Assembly: GCA_025054715.1 (NCBI GenBank)
Contig: JANWYH010000006.1
Location: 62,001-126,000 of the forward strand
Reading direction: 5' to 3'
DNA length: 64,000 bases
DNA from: Pyrinomonadaceae bacterium
GTDB taxonomy: Bacteria; Acidobacteriota; Blastocatellia; Pyrinomonadales; Pyrinomonadaceae
Shown here: piece by piece, positions 60,816 through 64,000 of the stretch
Position numbering within the stretch: position 1 is the stretch's first letter
Layout: each line of letters begins with the position of its first letter
Translations under genes and position numbers: made by a program
The notes under the pieces: model-generated
Database searches by the model: none
What the model was told of the DNA's origin: nothing
Seen by the model: only the letters and a program-made list of their open reading frames with translations

Positions 60816-63386
60816 ATGTTTGCTAGAAAAATATTGACTTTCCTTATCGTAGCTTTTTTAGCGACCTTCTTTGTCCTAAATAAAGAATCAACCAAGGCTC
60901 TTGACTTTATTCAAACAAAAGCATATACGGACGGAAAAGGTGTATGGCTTGAATGGCAAACAAGCGACGAAAAGAACATAGTAGGCTTCCAAATTTATAA
61001 AACAAAAAACTTCAATAGGAAAGAAGCAGTAACAAAGGGATTCATTTCTTCCACAAATCTCATAGCTGGAGAAAACCCTGAGTGGGGCCGCACATACAGT
61101 TATTTCGATCCAAATGGAAGCACAAGAGATTCTTATTTAATAGAGATTCTTTACCAAGACGGTAGCATTAGACAAACTCCAAGATTTAGACCTATTGAAG
61201 TAAAAAGATTAGAAGATATAAGTGGCTATTCCTCAGAAGAATTATTAAGTAGGACTCTTGCAGAATCAAATCCGTACGTCTATAAGGAAAATCTTGAGGT
61301 TCCAGCAGATATTGGTAAATCTGAAGATTACTTCTCTTCAGCAGAAGGCAATTTTGACGTTCAAAGATGGATAGCCTCGCAACCGGGCGTGAAGATTGGA
61401 GTTAAAAAGGATGGACTATATAGAATCTCTCGAGCAACGCTTCAAAGTGCCGGATTTGACGTGAATGCTCCAATAGAAAAATGGCAACTATACACTGACG
61501 GAATCGAACAGGCAATAAGGATAGCTCCAAATGGAGACTATGTTGAGTTTTACGGTAGAGGCGTTAATCTTAACGAAACTGACACCAGAATCTACTACCT
61601 AGTAGTAGGAAATCAAAATGGTAAAAGGATGCAAACAAGAGTTTTGAGAAACTTAAACTCAAAAGTCCTGACCAAATCTTTTAAGCAAACCATAGTAAAA
61701 AAGGATAACCTCTTTTACCTAAACCCTATTCTCAACGGCAATCGCTCGAATTTCTTCGGCTCTCTTGTATCTACCTCAGGTGGCATAACTACGGTTAACG
61801 TGCCTTCAATTGACTTTGCAACGCCAACGGTCAGTATAGAAATAAGCGTTCAAGGATACACATTTACAACACATCAAATAACCGTCGAATTAAACGGCAA
61901 TCAAATAGGAACTATCAATGGCTCATTTCGCGAACTGATGACAGGAAACTTTACCGTGCCAACTTCGATGCTAATCGAAGGAACCAATACTTTCAGGTTA
62001 ATCTCATCGGCGTCAAATAGCAGTAGCTTTACAGATGAAATTAAAATTTCATACAACCGTCTTTATCAAGCTTTCCAAAACACTCTTCATTTTTATACGC
62101 CAAATTACCGAGTCACAAGAGTTTCCGGATTTACCTCGCCTAATATCCTCCTTTTTGACATAGCTGAACCAAACGACCCGAAAATTATCCTCAACCCGAT
62201 CGTCGAAGAATCTTCTAACTCACACAATCTGGTTCTACCAAGCGCCCGCGGAAGTATCTACTACGCAACCACAGAAAGCGCTATATTATCACCCGAATTC
62301 GTCACTTCAAATCAACCATCAACACTATCTAACCCAACAAATCAAGGGCGAATTGTTATCATTTCGCACTCAAATTGGATGAATGTAGCTGAGCAATGGG
62401 CAGAATATCGACGAACACAAGGTTTTATTGTCAAGGTTGTAAATGTTGAAGATGTGTTCGATGAATTTGATTTCGGCTTGCCAACGGCAGAATCCATCCG
62501 CAGATTTCTTCAACATGCAAAGTTAAACTGGATCGTGCCGCCAGATTACGTTTTACTACTTGGGGATGCAACCTTCGATCCAAGGAATTTCACGGGAAAT
62601 GGGTATAATAATTTCATCCCAACGATGATGGTTGACACAATCTTCATGGAAACCGGTAGTGATGAAGCTTTAGCCGATTTCAATGATGATGGACTAGCAG
62701 AAATTCCCATAGGTAGAATTGCAACTAGAAGTGCATCCGTTATAAGTTCAGTTCTTACGAAAACTATCGCTTTTGAGCAAAGCTTAAATACTGCTTTTTC
62801 AAGAGGCGGGCTTTTCCCATCGGATTTACCGCAAGGTTACGATTTTGAAGAGATGAATAATCGGCTGATAGCCGAGCTCCCCCCGAGCATACCAGTAACA
62901 ACGGTAAACCGAGCAGCTTCTGACGCAAGAGAACGCGTCTTAAACGGCTTTAACAATGGTCCTTACATAGTAAACTATGCTGGGCATGGAACTTTCGCTG
63001 CATGGGCAGGAAACATGTTCTCCCGTAGCGACGTTCCTTCTTTGACAAATACTAATAGCAATTTAATTATCGCAAACATGCTCACCTGCCTAAACGGCTA
63101 TTACATCGAAGCAGCTCAAGAAGGATTATCTGAAACACTCGTAAATAAGATGCAAGGCGGAGCAGTAGCTTCATGGGCATCAAGCGGACTTACAACACCT
63201 GACATCCAAGAAATAATGGCAAAAAGGTTTTATCAAAATTTGAGAAGTAGTCCTTTTGAAAGAATTGGTGATCTTATAAAAGACGCTAAAACCGTTATTC
63301 CTAGCGGTCGAGACGTCAGACTTTCTTGGACCTTACTAGGCGATCCCGTCCTTAAAATCAGAAATGCTGTCTCGCTGAAGGACTAA
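60816..63386 (+). CDS. exported C25 (gingipain-like) cysteine protease
   Basis: Secreted protease of 856 residues. Signal peptide (ILTFLIVAFLATFFVL region), then beta-rich domains, then the C25 catalytic fold from about residue 505 (GRIVIISHSNWMNVAEQWAE, PDYVLLLGDATFDPRNF, IPIGRIATRSA). The probable catalytic dyad is His724 in NYAGHGTFAAW and Cys758 in ANMLTCLNGYY; the EGLSETLVNKMQGGAVASWASSG segment is typical. No type IX C-terminal sorting domain is visible: the protein ends at LLGDPVLKIRN plus about 7 residues. GGGGAG precedes the ATG. Overlaps the convergent gene by 4 bases. Confidence 0.88.
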   Translation: MFARKILTFLIVAFLATFFVLNKESTKALDFIQTKAYTDGKGVWLEWQTSDEKNIVGFQIYKTKNFNRKEAVTKGFISSTNLIAGENPEWGRTYSYFDPNGSTRDSYLIEILYQDGSIRQTPRFRPIEVKRLEDISGYSSEELLSRTLAESNPYVYKENLEVPADIGKSEDYFSSAEGNFDVQRWIASQPGVKIGVKKDGLYRISRATLQSAGFDVNAPIEKWQLYTDGIEQAIRIAPNGDYVEFYGRGVNLNETDTRIYYLVVGNQNGKRMQTRVLRNLNSKVLTKSFKQTIVKKDNLFYLNPILNGNRSNFFGSLVSTSGGITTVNVPSIDFATPTVSIEISVQGYTFTTHQITVELNGNQIGTINGSFRELMTGNFTVPTSMLIEGTNTFRLISSASNSSSFTDEIKISYNRLYQAFQNTLHFYTPNYRVTRVSGFTSPNILLFDIAEPNDPKIILNPIVEESSNSHNLVLPSARGSIYYATTESAILSPEFVTSNQPSTLSNPTNQGRIVIISHSNWMNVAEQWAEYRRTQGFIVKVVNVEDVFDEFDFGLPTAESIRRFLQHAKLNWIVPPDYVLLLGDATFDPRNFTGNGYNNFIPTMMVDTIFMETGSDEALADFNDDGLAEIPIGRIATRSASVISSVLTKTIAFEQSLNTAFSRGGLFPSDLPQGYDFEEMNNRLIAELPPSIPVTTVNRAASDARERVLNGFNNGPYIVNYAGHGTFAAWAGNMFSRSDVPSLTNTNSNLIIANMLTCLNGYYIEAAQEGLSETLVNKMQGGAVASWASSGLTTPDIQEIMAKRFYQNLRSSPFERIGDLIKDAKTVIPSGRDVRLSWTLLGDPVLKIRNAVSLKD

Positions 63387-64000
63387 TTATTTTCTTCACC
63401 CGTTCGGCGAATCCTAAGAAGATGAATTTTCTTTTCATCTGAGCGGAGTATTTCCACGTCTAAGCCTTGAATAATGAACCTCTCTCTCGGTTTTGGAACA
63501 TAACCTAGCTGATTTACAACAAGTCCCGCAACAGTAGTAGCTTCTTCGTTATCGAGACTTACATCTAGCAATCTTTCTAATTTGCTAATCTCTGTCGAGC
63601 CTAGCACATCGTAGTAACCACCTTCTCCCTCAACTATTTCGATAATTTCCTCTTGCTCAATGTCTTCATCCTCTATTTCCCCGACTATTTCTTCTAAAAT
63701 ATCCTCAACCGTTACAAGCCCTGCTACTCCACCGTATTCGTCAATCACTATAGCTAGCTGAATATGATTTGATTGCATGTCTTTAAGCAACTCAGACACT
63801 TTCTTTGTCTCAGGCACAAAAAAAGCAGCACGTAAAAAGTTTTCAACGCTGTCGTTTTCTCTTCCTTCCGACCATGCAGTTAAAAGGTCTCGAACATAAA
63901 TAACGCCTTCAACGTTATCAATAGTTTCTCGATAAACTGGAATTCTCGAGTATTTTTCTTCTATAATCAAGTCTCTAGCATCGCGAACAGTAGAATCTAT
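63383..64000 (-). CDS. HlyC/CorC-type CBS protein, 5' part beyond the window
   Basis: C-terminal 205 residues of a hemolysin-like (HlyC/CorC) protein; the reading frame stays open to the window edge, so the N-terminal part is missing from the view, not from the genome. Seen are the end of the first CBS domain (SRIPVYRETIDNVEGVIYVR), the second CBS domain (IQLAIVIDEYGGVAGLVTVED, then ILEEIVGEIEDE) and the C-terminal CorC/HlyC domain (LGSTEISKLERLLDVSL, GLVVNQLGYVPKPRERF). It may regulate ion transport at the membrane. A DUF21 membrane domain may lie upstream. Confidence 0.9.
   Translation of the reverse strand: MDSTVRDARDLIIEEKYSRIPVYRETIDNVEGVIYVRDLLTAWSEGRENDSVENFLRAAFFVPETKKVSELLKDMQSNHIQLAIVIDEYGGVAGLVTVEDILEEIVGEIEDEDIEQEEIIEIVEGEGGYYDVLGSTEISKLERLLDVSLDNEEATTVAGLVVNQLGYVPKPRERFIIQGLDVEILRSDEKKIHLLRIRRTGEENN

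Noticed and set aside
1-64000. CRISPR arrays, insertion sequences, prophage or attachment sites
   Set aside because: No regularly spaced repeats, transposase, integrase or phage structural genes were seen; the single tRNA-Pro is not flanked by a partial duplicate or integrase.

Overview
The window is AT-rich, gene-dense bacterial DNA with short intergenic gaps. It holds one tRNA, no rRNA, no CRISPR array and no recognisable insertion sequence. A long TonB-dependent receptor with an N-terminal carboxypeptidase-regulatory-like domain, an FHA-GAF-adenylate cyclase, a bacillithiol-type reductase, several secreted proteins of unknown function and a small microcompartment locus together suggest an Acidobacteriota member, perhaps of the Blastocatellia side. 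This is an inference from gene families; no marker gene in the window settles it.

Layout. 0.4-5.8 kb: a secreted TPR protein, a YycJ-like metallohydrolase, and a leftward operon of formimidoylglutamase-like enzyme, dicarboxylate/glutamate symporter and rhomboid protease. 6-8.4 kb: RNase E/G with a very large charged insertion and an inverted-repeat leader. 8.7-13.6 kb: lipB-esterase-response regulator, a secreted helical protein, an FHA-trypsin membrane protease and psuG. 13.6-17.1 kb is the most unusual stretch: a PqqD-domain protein ending in a six-cysteine knot-like tail, then a compact bacterial microcompartment locus made of Rex, a class II aldolase with a C-terminal targeting-like helix, one hexamer shell protein, three pentamer shell proteins, and a small protein with a targeting-like N-terminal helix and a five-cysteine tail. 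17.2-18.8 kb: ruvAB. 18.9-27.1 kb: a glycine-zipper protein, an OsmC protein, the TonB receptor, a zinc-ribbon/NTF2-like protein and a DUF58 protein.

27.1-35.3 kb is a leftward histidine operon, hisG-hisDC-hisB-hisH-hisA-hisF. It has a fused HisD-HisC protein, a bifunctional HisB, a histidine-rich leader peptide upstream of hisG, and an esterase and a CBM9-like protein downstream. hisI and hisE are absent. 35.3-44.5 kb: a uracil-DNA glycosylase/YgfZ/YpdA operon, Mrp and an A-type Fe-S carrier, a GlsB-type membrane protein, a NatAB-like ABC exporter with a CYTH enzyme, CorA and PgpA. 44.6-46.4 kb: two enzymes that fit 2-aminomuconate catabolism (kynurenine route). 46.5 kb: tRNA-Pro(GGG).

46.7-52.9 kb: etfBA under a palindrome matching the Bacillus FadR operator, then the fatty acid operon yceD-rpmF-fabH-fabD-acpP-fabF driven by a near-consensus promoter and lacking plsX. 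53-64 kb: a divergent cysteine-desulfurase-like protein; a rightward operon of FHA-GAF-adenylate cyclase, MreB, S2P-type protease, CdaA, CdaR, an alpha/beta hydrolase and a thioesterase; a gingipain-family (C25) protease; and the end of a HlyC/CorC protein cut by the window edge.

Starts were adjusted from the longest open frame wherever a Shine-Dalgarno, a family N-terminus or a promoter position favoured an internal codon. All functional calls come from reading motifs; no database search was run.
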